NCBI RefSeq assembly: GCF_007559425.1
Contig: NZ_VMHE01000010.1
Location: forward strand, 19,491-83,490
DNA: 64,000 nucleotides
Direction: 5' to 3'
From: Allobacillus salarius
GTDB lineage: Bacteria > Bacillota > Bacilli > Bacillales > Alkalibacillaceae
In this document: one piece after another, positions 37,625-46,257 of the stretch
Position numbering within the stretch: position 1 is the first letter of the stretch
Layout of the letters: every line of letters starts with the position of its first letter
Program-made: the position numbers and the translations under genes
The notes under the pieces: model-generated
Databases searched by the model: none
Seen by the model: the letters and a program-made list of their open reading frames with translations, nothing else
What the model was told of the DNA's origin: nothing

Positions 37625-38518
37625 TTGAAAACGAAATACATCATTGCAATACTACTCACTTTATTATTCGTTGCAGGCTGTCAAACAAATGATGAGACAG
37701 AACTAAATGATCAACCATCTGAACCAGCACAAGAGTCATCAGAAGATGCTGAAAAAGATGTAGAGGAAGTGGACAGTGAAGAAGAAACAAAGGACATGGA
37801 AGTGGAAGACTCTGACGAAACGAAGGAAGAAGACGAAACAAAAGAAGAGGCAAGCGATATAGAAGAACAAAAACAAAAGCAAACACCTAAATATAAAATG
37901 AACGATTTATTTGGTTTTGATCCAATCGATGATGCGGAAGAGCAAGTTGTTTTGATGACAATTGATGATGCACCGGATCAGAATGCAGTTGAAATGGCAG
38001 AGATATTAACGGAGATGAACGTACCAGCAATCTTCTTTGTCAATGGACATTTTATTGAATCAGAAGAAGAGAAAAAAGCGTTAAAACAAATTCATGACAT
38101 GGGTTTTGCAATCGGAAATCATACGTACGACCATAAGAATTTAAAAGAATTAACAGAAGAAGAGCAAAGAGAACAAATTGTTCCACTAAGTGATGAGATT
38201 GAAAAAATCATTGGAGAACGTCCAATATTTTTCAGAGCCCCGCATGGTGCCAATACGGATTATGCGAAAGAGTTAGTTAAAGAAGAAGGCATGTTGTTGA
38301 TGAATTGGTCATTTGGTTATGATTTTAAAGCAGATTACATGGATAAAGAGGCCTTAACGACTATTATGTTGGAAACCGAATTATTAGGAAATGGATCAAA
38401 TCTCTTAATGCACGATCGCGAATGGACGAAAGAAGCACTGCCAGATATTATTACTGGTTTGAGGGATAAGGGGTTTGGTTTTATCGATCCAAGTGAAATT
38501 CAAACAAAAGATTCTTAA
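37625..38518 (+). CDS. Polysaccharide deacetylase (NodB-like) lipoprotein
   Basis: A 297-residue lipoprotein (lipobox VAGC, Cys19). A long Glu/Asp/Ser-rich linker (~20-90) leads to a carbohydrate esterase 4 domain (~108-290). The metal triad sits in TIDDAPD and HTYDH (NHTYDHKNL), and FRAPHG follows; the usual TFDDGP is altered to TIDDAP. It probably removes acetyl groups from peptidoglycan or another wall polymer outside the membrane. The start is TTG at 37625, 6 nt after GGGGGA. The acidic linker fits an adaptation to salt, which is inference. Confidence 0.88.
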   Translation: MKTKYIIAILLTLLFVAGCQTNDETELNDQPSEPAQESSEDAEKDVEEVDSEEETKDMEVEDSDETKEEDETKEEASDIEEQKQKQTPKYKMNDLFGFDPIDDAEEQVVLMTIDDAPDQNAVEMAEILTEMNVPAIFFVNGHFIESEEEKKALKQIHDMGFAIGNHTYDHKNLKELTEEEQREQIVPLSDEIEKIIGERPIFFRAPHGANTDYAKELVKEEGMLLMNWSFGYDFKADYMDKEALTTIMLETELLGNGSNLLMHDREWTKEALPDIITGLRDKGFGFIDPSEIQTKDS

Positions 38519-38791
38519 ATAAGAACGAACTGTCTGTTCGACTCAATCACTTTTTCGATAAATCAAGTTTAGCGGAAAGTTTTCAAATGATTTATTTTAA
38601 GCTGACTTGAACAGTCAACTACGAGATTGATTTTATGAACTATGAAAAAAAGTATTTAGCAATCGAACCAGATTGCTAAATAACAGGATCTATCAGGGTG
38701 CAACACTAGGTTGCCCCTTGATGCACCTATAACTATCTTTACTATATCCCTTCACCTCAGTAATAATGAAAAAGGAAAGGCGGTGAACAAA
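38519..38791. other. Intergenic region with two stable hairpins
   Basis: ATTTAGCAATC near 38652 pairs with the complementary GATTGCTAAAT near 38671. ATCAGGGTGCAAC near 38692 pairs with GTTGCCCCTTGAT near 38711. Neither has a long T-run. I see no gene here. They could be the 3' end of the deacetylase mRNA and the leader of the XRE gene. Confidence 0.4.
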
Positions 38792-39250
38792 ATGTTTTTT
38801 GGCGACAAATTAAAAAAAGAACGAGAAAAAAAAGGTTGGTCACAAGACTATCTCGCTGAAAAAATATATGTAAGTCGTCAATCAGTTTCAAAATGGGAGA
38901 CTGGTAAAAATTATCCTAGCATCGAAGTGATTATCAATTTAAGTGATTTATTCGGTGTCACGATAGATGAATTATTGAGGAGTGACGAAGAATTGAAGGA
39001 AAAAGTAATTCGAGATAGTAAACAACTCGCACATCCAAAATGGAAAACATTTTTTGACAGCTTGTTTTTATTAGGTGCATTTTTATTGTTAGCTAAGCTG
39101 ATAATTTTAGCCTTAAATTATTTCGTTGGTACAGAATTTTTGGTGACAGATGGGAAATTACTAAAAATTACAGCCAACTTTTTACCATTAACCATGATGA
39201 TAATAGGTGGAATTGGTTCAGATAGTTTAAAGGATAGATATATTGATTAA
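38792..39250 (+). CDS. XRE-family regulator with C-terminal membrane segments
   Basis: A 152-residue protein. Residues ~4-60 form an XRE helix-turn-helix (LKKEREKKGWSQDYLAEKI then VSRQSVSKWETGK). Two hydrophobic segments follow (about 88-110 and 124-145), so the repressor is membrane-tethered. The frame is open from 38711; ATG at 38792 is chosen for the GAAAGGCGGTGA just before it. Such one-protein regulators often control nearby transport or stress genes; the target here is unknown. Confidence 0.8.
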   Translation: MFFGDKLKKEREKKGWSQDYLAEKIYVSRQSVSKWETGKNYPSIEVIINLSDLFGVTIDELLRSDEELKEKVIRDSKQLAHPKWKTFFDSLFLLGAFLLLAKLIILALNYFVGTEFLVTDGKLLKITANFLPLTMMIIGGIGSDSLKDRYID

Positions 39251-39633
39251 CTAATTTGTTCTTTTAACGGGCGCAAATTGTTTATTAAGGAAAATAAGAA
39301 ATTAAGATACAAAAGATACGAGAGATTATTCTTGTATCTTTTTTAGTGTTTTTTTCTTTAAAATTTTAAGGCGATAGTGATAAATTTTAGTGTCTTGCTG
39401 AGTATGGCTATCAGCCAATATTTCGGCATCGGAAAAAATAGGAATCTTATCAAGATACGAGTCGTATTTTCAAATCGTTGCGCCTGAAGAATCTCCACCC
39501 TTTTCCCATTGAGGTGGAAGGAGAAAAGGCAGTTTTTTATGTATTCTTACCTCATTCAGCTGAGGGTGACTTTTTTAATAATTAGAAATAAATGATATTA
39601 TGAGAACAGAATATCTGAGTTGGAGGTACGACT
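39251..39633. other. Leader with tandem U-tailed hairpins upstream of the NMO gene
   Basis: Terminator-like hairpins are seen at ~39312-39345 (AGATACGAG with CTTGTATCT, then T-rich; it ends the XRE gene), ~39483-39538 (GCCT...AGGC enclosing CCACC/GGTGG, then TTTTTT) and ~39551-39577 (CCTCA/TGAGG, then TTTTTT). The last two lie within 150 nt upstream of the 39634 start. No ORF is supported. Confidence 0.5.
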
Positions 39634-40599
39634 ATGAAAACGAGATTAACGGATTTACTTGGAATTGAGTTACCGATTATTCAAGGCGGATTAGCTCATT
39701 TGGCATATGCTGACCTTGCCGCAGCCGTTTCCAATGCAGGTGGTTTAGGTCAAATTACTGCGATGAGCTTGGATAATGAAAATGCATTGAGGGAAGAAAT
39801 ACAAAAAGTAAAGCAATTAACCGACAAACCATTTGGTGTAAACTTTGCAATCGGACAGCACGGTCGACCATTTGAACATATGGTGCAAGCGGCCTTAGAT
39901 GAAAATGTACCAGTTATTTCTGTAACAGGCGGGAATCCTAAGCCTGTATTGGAAATGTTTCAAGGAACAAACACAAAAAAATTGGTTTTGGTTGCAGCGA
40001 AAAGACAAGCAGAGAAAGCAGAAGAGCTAGGCGCAGACGCAGTGATGGTTGTTGGTTATGAAGGTGGAGGCCACTTGGGCAGAGATCATATCGGAAACTT
40101 CGTGCTTATTCCTGAAGTTGTCCAAGCAGTTGATATACCCGTAGTAGCTTCCGGTGGAATTAGTGATGGTAAAGGGCTTATGGCTGCATTGTCATTTGGT
40201 GCGGAAGGCATTGAGATGGGCACACGGTTTATAGCGACTAAAGAGTGCGTCCATGCAAGCGAAGCTTATAAGCAAGCAATCCTTGATGCCGGAGCTCAGT
40301 CGACTGTATTAATCAAAGAAACAATTGGGGCACCAGCTCGTGCGCTACGAAATGATTGGACTGATAAAATTTTGGAGTTGGAACAGGATAATGTCGGTTA
40401 TGAAGGCTTGAAGGACTATATTAGTGGAAAAGCCAACAAAAGATTTGCTCAAGAAGGACAAGTTGATGAAGGGTTTGTCTGGGCTGGACAAGTCGCATGG
40501 CGAATACAAGACATTCCATCCGTTCAGGAGTTATTTAATCAATTGATTGATGAAGTAGATGAAATTCAACAACGATTAACTAAAATTACGACAAAATAG
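39634..40599 (+). CDS. Nitronate monooxygenase family FMN enzyme
   Basis: A 321-residue TIM-barrel flavoprotein of the nitronate monooxygenase/2-nitropropane dioxygenase family. IIQGGLAHLA opens it, GYEGGGHLGRDH carries the family active-site region, and VASGGISDGKGLMAALSFGA is the phosphate-binding part. These enzymes oxidise propionate-3-nitronate and similar toxins. FabK-type enoyl reductases are relatives, so that role is the alternative. GTTGGAGGTACG precedes the ATG. YktA follows after 15 nt, so they share an operon. Confidence 0.85.
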   Translation: MKTRLTDLLGIELPIIQGGLAHLAYADLAAAVSNAGGLGQITAMSLDNENALREEIQKVKQLTDKPFGVNFAIGQHGRPFEHMVQAALDENVPVISVTGGNPKPVLEMFQGTNTKKLVLVAAKRQAEKAEELGADAVMVVGYEGGGHLGRDHIGNFVLIPEVVQAVDIPVVASGGISDGKGLMAALSFGAEGIEMGTRFIATKECVHASEAYKQAILDAGAQSTVLIKETIGAPARALRNDWTDKILELEQDNVGYEGLKDYISGKANKRFAQEGQVDEGFVWAGQVAWRIQDIPSVQELFNQLIDEVDEIQQRLTKITTK

Positions 40600-40614
40600 G
40601 GGTGGACTAACTTT

Positions 40615-40881
40615 ATGGAATACAGCTATCCAATAGATCCTGATTGGACTACAGAAGAGATTGTCAATGTGGTCGAATTATTTCAGAAGGTGGAGGAAGC
40701 ATACGAGCAAGGAACGAATACGAAGGAAGTATTACACGCCTATAATGAATTTAAAAAAGTCGTTCCTTCAAAAGCTGAAGAGAAAACATTGTTTAAGGAG
40801 TTTGAGAAAAAATCAGGTTTTGTACCTTATCAAGTGATTCAAAAGGCAAAGGCAGCGGATAATGAAACAATAAAAATGTAG
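40615..40881 (+). CDS. yktA: UPF0223 family protein YktA
   Basis: An 88-residue helical protein opening MEYSYPIDPDWTTEEI, the UPF0223 (YktA) family. Its function is not known. In B. subtilis it sits next to yktB and yktC, and both follow here. GGGGTGGACT gives the ribosome-binding site; it lies 15 nt after the NMO gene. A hairpin (GAAACCCGAGCGAT with ATCGCTCGGGTTTC, 40887-40919) ends the unit before the convergent yktB. Confidence 0.88.
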   Translation: MEYSYPIDPDWTTEEIVNVVELFQKVEEAYEQGTNTKEVLHAYNEFKKVVPSKAEEKTLFKEFEKKSGFVPYQVIQKAKAADNETIKM

Positions 40882-40886
40882 AAATT

Positions 40887-40919
40887 GAAACCCGAGCGAT
40901 GATTAATCGCTCGGGTTTC
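40887..40919. terminator. Bidirectional terminator between yktA and yktB
   Basis: A 14-bp inverted repeat with a short loop lies between convergent genes. The T-tract is weak. Confidence 0.65.
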
Positions 40920-40936
40920 CTGCTTCATCGGTTCCT

Positions 40937-41581
40937 TTAATGATTCGTTGAAACATTTTTAGCAAGTTCATAAAAGCGCATTAATTGTTTGAACGTATCT
41001 TCGCACTCTTGGATGAACTTGGTACCATCTCGAAGTATTGGATCATTTCTGTCGAATGTTTTTCCACAAAGCAATTCTGCTTTCTTAACCGTTTGAAGAC
41101 GATCAACGACCCGATCAAACTCCCCCTGCTTCATTTGCTCATGTGAAATCGTCTCGGGCTTCATGTGGTCTTCAGACCAAACAAAGTCATTCGGTATTTC
41201 TTCTAAAATTTCATCTTTAAGCTTTTTAAGTTGTACTGCCAGCCCTTCTTTTATAGGACTTTCATAAATGACTGCAAACCAGATAAATACGTGAGACTCC
41301 CACATACCAATCTGAAAATGAGGTAACTTTTTATATCCTCTTTTACTGCTCGCTAATGCAGCCCACGTATCATTCGGTGGATTTTTCGTTCTTCTTGCAT
41401 GTTTGGCGACATGGACAAACATTTCATCACCTGAAAGACTAGATAAGTCAGGTTCTAGCTGATTGGCAATCGTCTCGAGCTTTGTCGATATTCGACTTCT
41501 TAGAGCTTCCATTCGTTCTTCTAAACCGTCGATGGTAAATACGTCAAAGTCTTGTTGTTCAAAGCCGTTAAAACTGTTCAT
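40937..41581 (-). CDS. yktB: DUF1054 / UPF0637 protein YktB
   Basis: A 214-residue soluble protein of the YktB (DUF1054) family, recognised by its features and by its place opposite yktA and yktC as in B. subtilis. The segment [21 protein letters not shown] is characteristic. No catalytic motif is evident and no function is known. AGAGGGAAC precedes the ATG on the minus strand. It is monocistronic. Confidence 0.85.
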   Translation of the reverse strand: MNSFNGFEQQDFDVFTIDGLEERMEALRSRISTKLETIANQLEPDLSSLSGDEMFVHVAKHARRTKNPPNDTWAALASSKRGYKKLPHFQIGMWESHVFIWFAVIYESPIKEGLAVQLKKLKDEILEEIPNDFVWSEDHMKPETISHEQMKQGEFDRVVDRLQTVKKAELLCGKTFDRNDPILRDGTKFIQECEDTFKQLMRFYELAKNVSTNH

Positions 41582-41742
41582 TTAGTTCCCTCTTTTCAAC
41601 TTCATGGTCATCAATAGAAATTGTAGCATAAACCAACCACTGACGTTAAGAAATGTAACCATCGGTGCTTTAAGTGATTTGTTAGCTATTTTTTGATACG
41701 ATAATTGGTGTGACGAAGTTTTTATAGAAGGAGCAAAGAACA

Positions 41743-42543
41743 ATGGACAACTTTGAAAAAAGCAATCTAATTGATGAAGCAAAAAGAATAATATTTAAAG
41801 CAAGTGAGCAAATAAAAAGTCATATGCAACGTCCTTATGAAATTAATACAAAGCAAGATCGAAAAGATTTAGTTACAGAAATTGATGAGAGTACAGAGAA
41901 ATTTATTATCGAAAAAATCCGTAGTTCTTTTCCAGATCATAAAATTATGGCGGAAGAGGGAACTGGTGATGACGTGACTTCTTTAGACGGGACCGTATGG
42001 ATTATAGATCCGATTGATGGAACGATGAACTTTATCCACCAAAAACGATTCTTTGCGATATCTATTGGTGTTTATCATAATGGTGAAGGTATCGTCGGAC
42101 TGATCTACGATGTGATGGACGATACACTATACGAAGGCGTCAAGGGCGAGGGTGCGTATAAAAATGGTAAGAAACTTCCTGAGCTAACGAAAGAAAAAGA
42201 ACTAAAAGATACGTTAATAGGAATTAATAGTTTTTGGTCTGTACCAAATAGACGCTTAAATGAAGAGAAAATTCATCAGTTGATTCGGGATGTTAGAGGT
42301 ACACGTTCATACGGTTCAGCTGCTCTAGAATTCGCTTATATTGCAGAAGGCATTATTGATGCGTATATAACGATGCGTCTTTCTCCTTGGGATATAGCCG
42401 CCGGGCTGATCATCATTAACGAAGTTGGAGGTAAAGCAACTCGCGTAAATGGGGAACCGCTTGATCTTTTAAAAGAGAACTCTGTATTAGCAGCCAATGA
42501 GGTTGTTCATAGTAGATATATTCATTATATCGAAGAGAAATAA
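41743..42543 (+). CDS. Inositol-1-monophosphatase family phosphatase, YktC/SuhB-like
   Basis: A 266-residue Mg2+-dependent phosphatase of the inositol monophosphatase superfamily. Metal-site motifs are EEGTGDD, WIIDPIDGTMNF and the C-terminal SPWDIAAG. The B. subtilis counterpart YktC dephosphorylates inositol-1-phosphate; NADP phosphatase or 3',5'-bisphosphate activity is the alternative in the superfamily. AAGGAGCAAAG precedes the ATG. It follows yktB in the opposite direction, as in B. subtilis. Confidence 0.9.
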   Translation: MDNFEKSNLIDEAKRIIFKASEQIKSHMQRPYEINTKQDRKDLVTEIDESTEKFIIEKIRSSFPDHKIMAEEGTGDDVTSLDGTVWIIDPIDGTMNFIHQKRFFAISIGVYHNGEGIVGLIYDVMDDTLYEGVKGEGAYKNGKKLPELTKEKELKDTLIGINSFWSVPNRRLNEEKIHQLIRDVRGTRSYGSAALEFAYIAEGIIDAYITMRLSPWDIAAGLIIINEVGGKATRVNGEPLDLLKENSVLAANEVVHSRYIHYIEEK

Positions 42544-42571
42544 TGTGGTTAGTTATATATTATTAAAAATT

Positions 42572-42614
42572 ATTGGCTGCACAATCGCTTCTTGTTTTGC
42601 GATGTGCAGCCAAT
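42572..42614 (-). terminator. Terminator between yktC and ylaF
   Basis: A 12-bp perfect inverted repeat (42572-42583 with 42603-42614) plus inner pairing. The T-rich tail lies on the minus strand, favouring ylaF. Confidence 0.7.
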
Positions 42615-42636
42615 ACAACGTAATTTATAATAAACT

Positions 42637-42819
42637 TTATCTTTTGATTGAAGCGTAATGTTTCTTTTTGTAGCGTAAGCCAAAGACCATTACAGCCATT
42701 CCTCCGAAAAAGAAGGCGAACACCAACCAAAAGTTTTGAAAGCTTATTGCGACTGCTGTTGCCAAGAACAAACTGACAACTAATACGGCCAATAAGGCCA
42801 TTTTTATTTCAAACTTCAT
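42637..42819 (-). CDS. YlaF-like small membrane protein (DUF5325)
   Basis: A 60-residue protein with two membrane segments (about residues 7-26 and 30-49) and a basic C-terminus (RYKKKHYASIKR). This layout and its place near yktC and ylaH match the YlaF family. Function unknown. CGGGAG lies upstream of the start on the minus strand. Confidence 0.75.
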   Translation of the reverse strand: MKFEIKMALLAVLVVSLFLATAVAISFQNFWLVFAFFFGGMAVMVFGLRYKKKHYASIKR

Positions 42820-42939
42820 AATTATTCAACTCCCGAAAATAATAAATTCACGATTTTGTGATGTTTTTTACGTTTTCATAATAGAAAAAAACAAATTGAT
42901 TTAGTATGATTGTATTGGACACGATAGGAGGTTAACCCC

Positions 42940-43275
42940 ATGGATAAAACGGTTTCCCAACAATTTAGCTTTAGCCCAGTCGAGCGTTACTTTTTAATCG
43001 ACGTCGGTGGAAATCTCGGGTTTTGGCTATTGTTTTTTGCTATATTTTACTTAGCAGTAATTACGTATAAACTCGGTTTCGCAAAAGAACTACCATTATT
43101 GAAGTCAATCATTGTGTACATAATGTTATTTATTGGTTGTTTTGTGTTAGCGATTTTTGCTATATTTGCTCTACCAATTGCCGAAGTGCTTATTGTGATT
43201 GCTCTCGTGCTAGGAATTTATCGCTTTCGATTATATCGCGAACGAAAAGAGCGAAATCATCCTACTAATGAATAA
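42940..43275 (+). CDS. ylaH: YlaH-like membrane protein
   Basis: A 111-residue integral membrane protein with three hydrophobic segments (about 24-45, 55-75 and 78-95) and a charged C-terminus. It matches the YlaH family in length and position (between ylaF and ylaI). AGGAGG lies 8 nt before the ATG. Function unknown. It ends at the terminator 43282-43305. Confidence 0.82.
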   Translation: MDKTVSQQFSFSPVERYFLIDVGGNLGFWLLFFAIFYLAVITYKLGFAKELPLLKSIIVYIMLFIGCFVLAIFAIFALPIAEVLIVIALVLGIYRFRLYRERKERNHPTNE

Positions 43276-43281
43276 AGACTG

Positions 43282-43305
43282 CTGCCGTCATTGGCGGCAG
43301 TTTTT
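43282..43305. terminator. Terminator between ylaH and ylaI
   Basis: CTGCCG (43282-43287) pairs with CGGCAG (43295-43300), and TTTTTATTTG follows on the plus strand. Convergent genes flank it. Confidence 0.75.
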
Positions 43306-43504
43306 ATTTGTTATTATTAAAATCCGTCTGAATTGTTTCATGTGGTGTCGATTCTTGTGATTTTTGCTTAACTTTTTGAGTAATCCGCTGATCACAATCA
43401 GGACATAGGTAAGAGAGCTTTCTCTTTTTTTGCAACTCCTTCGCTAATAACGAAAAAGGCTCCAGAGTATCTACCCGATCACAAAGAATACATTTTACAC
43501 GCAT
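43304..43504 (-). CDS. ylaI: YlaI-like zinc-ribbon protein (DUF2197)
   Basis: A 66-residue protein with two cysteine pairs (CILCD and CPDCD) forming a zinc ribbon, as in the YlaI family. The frame is open from a GTG at 43513, but the family begins MRVKC. The ATG at 43504 has GAGGTG six nt upstream, so I take the shorter form. Function unknown; position and orientation match B. subtilis. Confidence 0.85.
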   Translation of the reverse strand: MRVKCILCDRVDTLEPFSLLAKELQKKRKLSYLCPDCDQRITQKVKQKSQESTPHETIQTDFNNNK

Positions 43505-43673
43505 TAATCTCACCTCAAATCCACTATATATTATATCATCAATAACACCCGATTTGGAATGATGAATAAAAATTGCTATTCAACAAAAATACGAAGACGA
43601 GGTTTGAAAATGATTGGATAGGGAATTTATAAAATCATAAGTGTTATTGAACATAATGAGGAGGGGACTTACG

Positions 43674-43949
43674 ATGAAAAAAAGATTGTTAGCGGCACTT
43701 GGAGCCGGGGCAGTTGCATATGTAATGTCTGATGAAAATCGAAAACAAAAAGTGATGAAAAAAGTAGAAGGGTTAAAAAATAAATATTTCGGTGAAAAAG
43801 ATCAAATTCCTGAGGTTGAATCAGGGAAACCAGATTTTCAAAATGTTGAAAACTCTAAAATGGTCGATGAAGGATCACAATTTGGCGTCCAGTACTACAA
43901 TAAAGTGCAAGAAGGCGAAGATCCAACAAAACTTCCTACCCAACAATAA
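43674..43949 (+). CDS. Small protein of unknown function
   Basis: I do not recognise this 91-residue protein. A short N-terminal hydrophobic stretch (LLAALGAGAVAYVM, residues 4-17) follows two lysines; it could be a membrane anchor resembling YtxH-type proteins. The rest is polar and charged. GAGGAGGGG before the ATG at 43674 sets the start, although the frame is open from 43641. The terminator 43955-43985 follows closely. Confidence 0.7.
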   Translation: MKKRLLAALGAGAVAYVMSDENRKQKVMKKVEGLKNKYFGEKDQIPEVESGKPDFQNVENSKMVDEGSQFGVQYYNKVQEGEDPTKLPTQQ

Positions 43950-43954
43950 TATTG

Positions 43955-43985
43955 AACTCCCTTGTCTATGATGGACAAGGGAGTT
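43955..43985. terminator. Bidirectional terminator
   Basis: A 12-bp perfect stem (43955-43966 with 43974-43985) with a 7-nt loop, between convergent genes. Confidence 0.8.
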
Positions 43986-43999
43986 TCATTATTGACGCG

Positions 44000-44572
44000 T
44001 TATAGCGGCTGATTTTGCTCTTGTCGTTCCTGTTGAATGTCTTCGGTGTTTTCTTGGTTATTTTCATACTCTTCATCTTGATCTGTCTCACGCATCGGCA
44101 TATCAGGGATATACCGTCCAATGACATTAGCGATTTCGTCTAAAATGACACTTCGTCCTTGGCCGTTTCGAATGGACTCGTTTATATTAGCAATTCGTTT
44201 CATTATATCTCCATCAGCCACAACGTACGCATAACGTCCATACGGGTCATGTTTAATAATCTCCGTTACCGCATGCTTGACAGAACCTGACTTACCACGA
44301 TCTAAATCTTCATTGATGTCAATACCAACAATTGTATAATCACCAAAAACGAGGGCTCTAGCATTGTTTACATTTGGAACGCTATTGGCTAGTTGGACTA
44401 ATCGTTCAGCTGCCTCTTGATTTGTATGTTCTTGCGTTGTCTGATGGTTCGTAGGATCATTTACACGTTGTAAGTCAGGGCTTGCATTATTTTCAGGCGA
44501 GTTAGCTTCTTGATTGCTACAACCTGAAAAAAGAAGTATAAATAAGATAAGGAGTGTAGCTTTCCACTTCAA
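44000..44572 (-). CDS. ylaJ: YhcN/YlaJ-family sporulation lipoprotein
   Basis: A 190-residue lipoprotein (lipobox FSGC, Cys18). A polar Asn/Gln-rich linker leads to the YhcN/YlaJ domain (residues ~55-155; VNNARALVFGDYTIVGIDI) and an acidic Gln/Glu-rich tail. Family members are forespore or spore-membrane proteins that affect germination. The start is TTG at 44572, 9 nt after GGAGG. That ribosome-binding site lies in the 3' arm of a 13-bp hairpin, so translation or transcription is probably controlled by it. It is downstream of the 44673-45131 gene on the same strand. Confidence 0.88.
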   Translation of the reverse strand: MKWKATLLILFILLFSGCSNQEANSPENNASPDLQRVNDPTNHQTTQEHTNQEAAERLVQLANSVPNVNNARALVFGDYTIVGIDINEDLDRGKSGSVKHAVTEIIKHDPYGRYAYVVADGDIMKRIANINESIRNGQGRSVILDEIANVIGRYIPDMPMRETDQDEEYENNQENTEDIQQERQEQNQPL

Positions 44573-44579
44573 AATAAAA

Positions 44580-44618
44580 AACCTCCTTTTTTAGATAGCT
44601 TGAGTAAAAAAGGAGGTT
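44580..44618 (-). promoter_or_regulatory. Terminator-like hairpin that buries the ylaJ ribosome-binding site
   Basis: A perfect 13-bp stem (44606-44618 with 44580-44592), 13-nt loop. On the minus strand the 3' arm is AAAAAAGGAGGTT, which contains the ylaJ ribosome-binding site, and TTTTATTTTG follows. It can act as an intrinsic terminator and as a translation block. Confidence 0.75.
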
Positions 44619-44672
44619 GTATGCATAGTAAAAATAGACAAATCCCAAACAACTATGAGAAAATGGGAAAGC

Positions 44673-45131
44673 TTAGTTAATCGTGATCAAGTCTATTCCT
44701 TTAAATGGTGCATGTTGATTCGTACCATCTCCGAACAAAAGGTGAACGGGACCATCTTCTTTTGGCGGTTTACCGTCAATTGCAAAGATCAATAACGAAT
44801 CTTTTAATTTATCCAATGAAATCTCGACTTCACCTTGATCGGTATGTAGAATGGCAGAGGTTGCACCTTCGTTTGGACTAGACGTTTCTAAAAAAGGTTT
44901 GATTGGCATCACGTAGCTATTTTCGAGCACTTTCTTGCCTTCAAATCGACTGACACTTCGATTGACTGGCGGTCTGACCCGCTGTTGATGCTCGGTGTCC
45001 TTTTCAGGGGCGTTTTCTTCTTTATCTGGTGAAAAGGCTTCTTCAAGCTTAATTTTCCGATCATCAAAAATCCATACAGTTGGATCAAGTGTTATGGGAA
45101 ATTGAACATTCCCTTTTAATTGAACGATCAT
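44673..45131 (-). CDS. Uncharacterised protein, YlaL-like by position
   Basis: A 152-residue soluble protein with a beta-rich start (MIVQLKGNVQFPITLDPTVW) and a C-terminal block (FAIDGKPPKEDGPVHLLF). The latter loosely resembles the substrate-side motif of molybdopterin-dependent oxidoreductases of the YedY type, though no cofactor Cys is present. By position between ylaJ and ylaM it may correspond to YlaL of B. subtilis; I cannot confirm that. A central low-complexity acidic stretch spans about residues 35-55. Function unknown. Confidence 0.65.
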   Translation of the reverse strand: MIVQLKGNVQFPITLDPTVWIFDDRKIKLEEAFSPDKEENAPEKDTEHQQRVRPPVNRSVSRFEGKKVLENSYVMPIKPFLETSSPNEGATSAILHTDQGEVEISLDKLKDSLLIFAIDGKPPKEDGPVHLLFGDGTNQHAPFKGIDLITIN

Positions 45132-45213
45132 TGTTGTTACACCTCTTTTTTATAAATTTCCTATACAAGTATAACGAACATTTTTGATGAATGCATTAAA
45201 GGAGTGATTTTTC

Positions 45214-46146
45214 ATGATCGAAATCGACGAAAAAGATCTACATTATTGGCTTGAGCATGTGAAGATTTATGCGAATAACGGAAAGGTCGCAGATTATATT
45301 CCAGCATTGGCCAATCAACAACCAGAAATCAATGCAACGGCTTTTTACCCAATAGGTGATAAAGAAGTGGCGTGTGCGGGACAAGCTGATTACTCTTTTA
45401 CAATACAAAGTGTATCGAAGGTTCTCACATTAGCATTAGCTTTAATTCAACATGGGGAGCAAGCCGTATTTTCTCGAGTTGGTAAGGAACCGTCGAGTGA
45501 CCCATTTTATTCCATCCAAAAGTTAGAGGTTGAAAAACCAAGTAAACCACTTAATCCAATGATTAACGCAGGTGCTCTTGCGGTGACCAATATGATTAGA
45601 GGACGCGGGTCAGATGAGATGGTTCAAGAAATATTGAATCTTGTTCGGCTCTTAGCCGACGATTCATCCATCGACTATGATGAAGAAGTAGCACGTTCAG
45701 AGTTTGAAACAGCATTTTTGAACCGAGCACTCAGTTACTTTATGAAACAAAATGGAATCATTACTGGAAGCGTAGAGGAGCTTCTGGATGTTTATACAAA
45801 GCAGTGTGCCATCACAGTGAATGTGAAACAGTTAGCCCGTATTGCAGCTGTTTTTGCGAATGACGGAAAAGATCCGGATACAAATCAACCATTGTTACCG
45901 TCACATGTTGCCCGCGTATGTAAAACGTTCATGGTGACCTGTGGCATGTACGACGCTTCTGGAACCTTTGCGATAAATGTTGGAATTCCGGCAAAAAGTG
46001 GAGTGTCTGGTTGTATTATGGGAGTCATTAAAGAGTCAGGTGGATTGGCTGTTTTCGGGCCGGCGTTAGATGAACAGGGGAACAGTGTTGTTGGTATGCA
46101 TTTACTGAAAGACTTAGCAGATGATAAACGGTGGTCGATCTTCTAA
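45214..46146 (+). CDS. glsA: Glutaminase
   Basis: A 310-residue glutaminase (YlaM/GlsA family) that hydrolyses glutamine to glutamate and ammonia. The catalytic pair is Ser66 and Lys69 (QSVSKV). Further family motifs are NPMINAGAL and the terminal GIPAKSGVSGCIMG. AAAGGAGTG precedes the ATG. It stands in the ylaM place of the yla block. It would supply glutamate, a compatible solute and nitrogen donor. Confidence 0.95.
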   Translation: MIEIDEKDLHYWLEHVKIYANNGKVADYIPALANQQPEINATAFYPIGDKEVACAGQADYSFTIQSVSKVLTLALALIQHGEQAVFSRVGKEPSSDPFYSIQKLEVEKPSKPLNPMINAGALAVTNMIRGRGSDEMVQEILNLVRLLADDSSIDYDEEVARSEFETAFLNRALSYFMKQNGIITGSVEELLDVYTKQCAITVNVKQLARIAAVFANDGKDPDTNQPLLPSHVARVCKTFMVTCGMYDASGTFAINVGIPAKSGVSGCIMGVIKESGGLAVFGPALDEQGNSVVGMHLLKDLADDKRWSIF

Positions 46147-46257
46147 TCGTCCTGGTTGTGAACGTTCACTACGTGAGTATGGATAATTTCTTGCAATTTC
46201 GCGTTGGAGAAGGTACTATTTAATAAGGGAACGTAGGAAAGTTAGGAGGGGTTTTCT

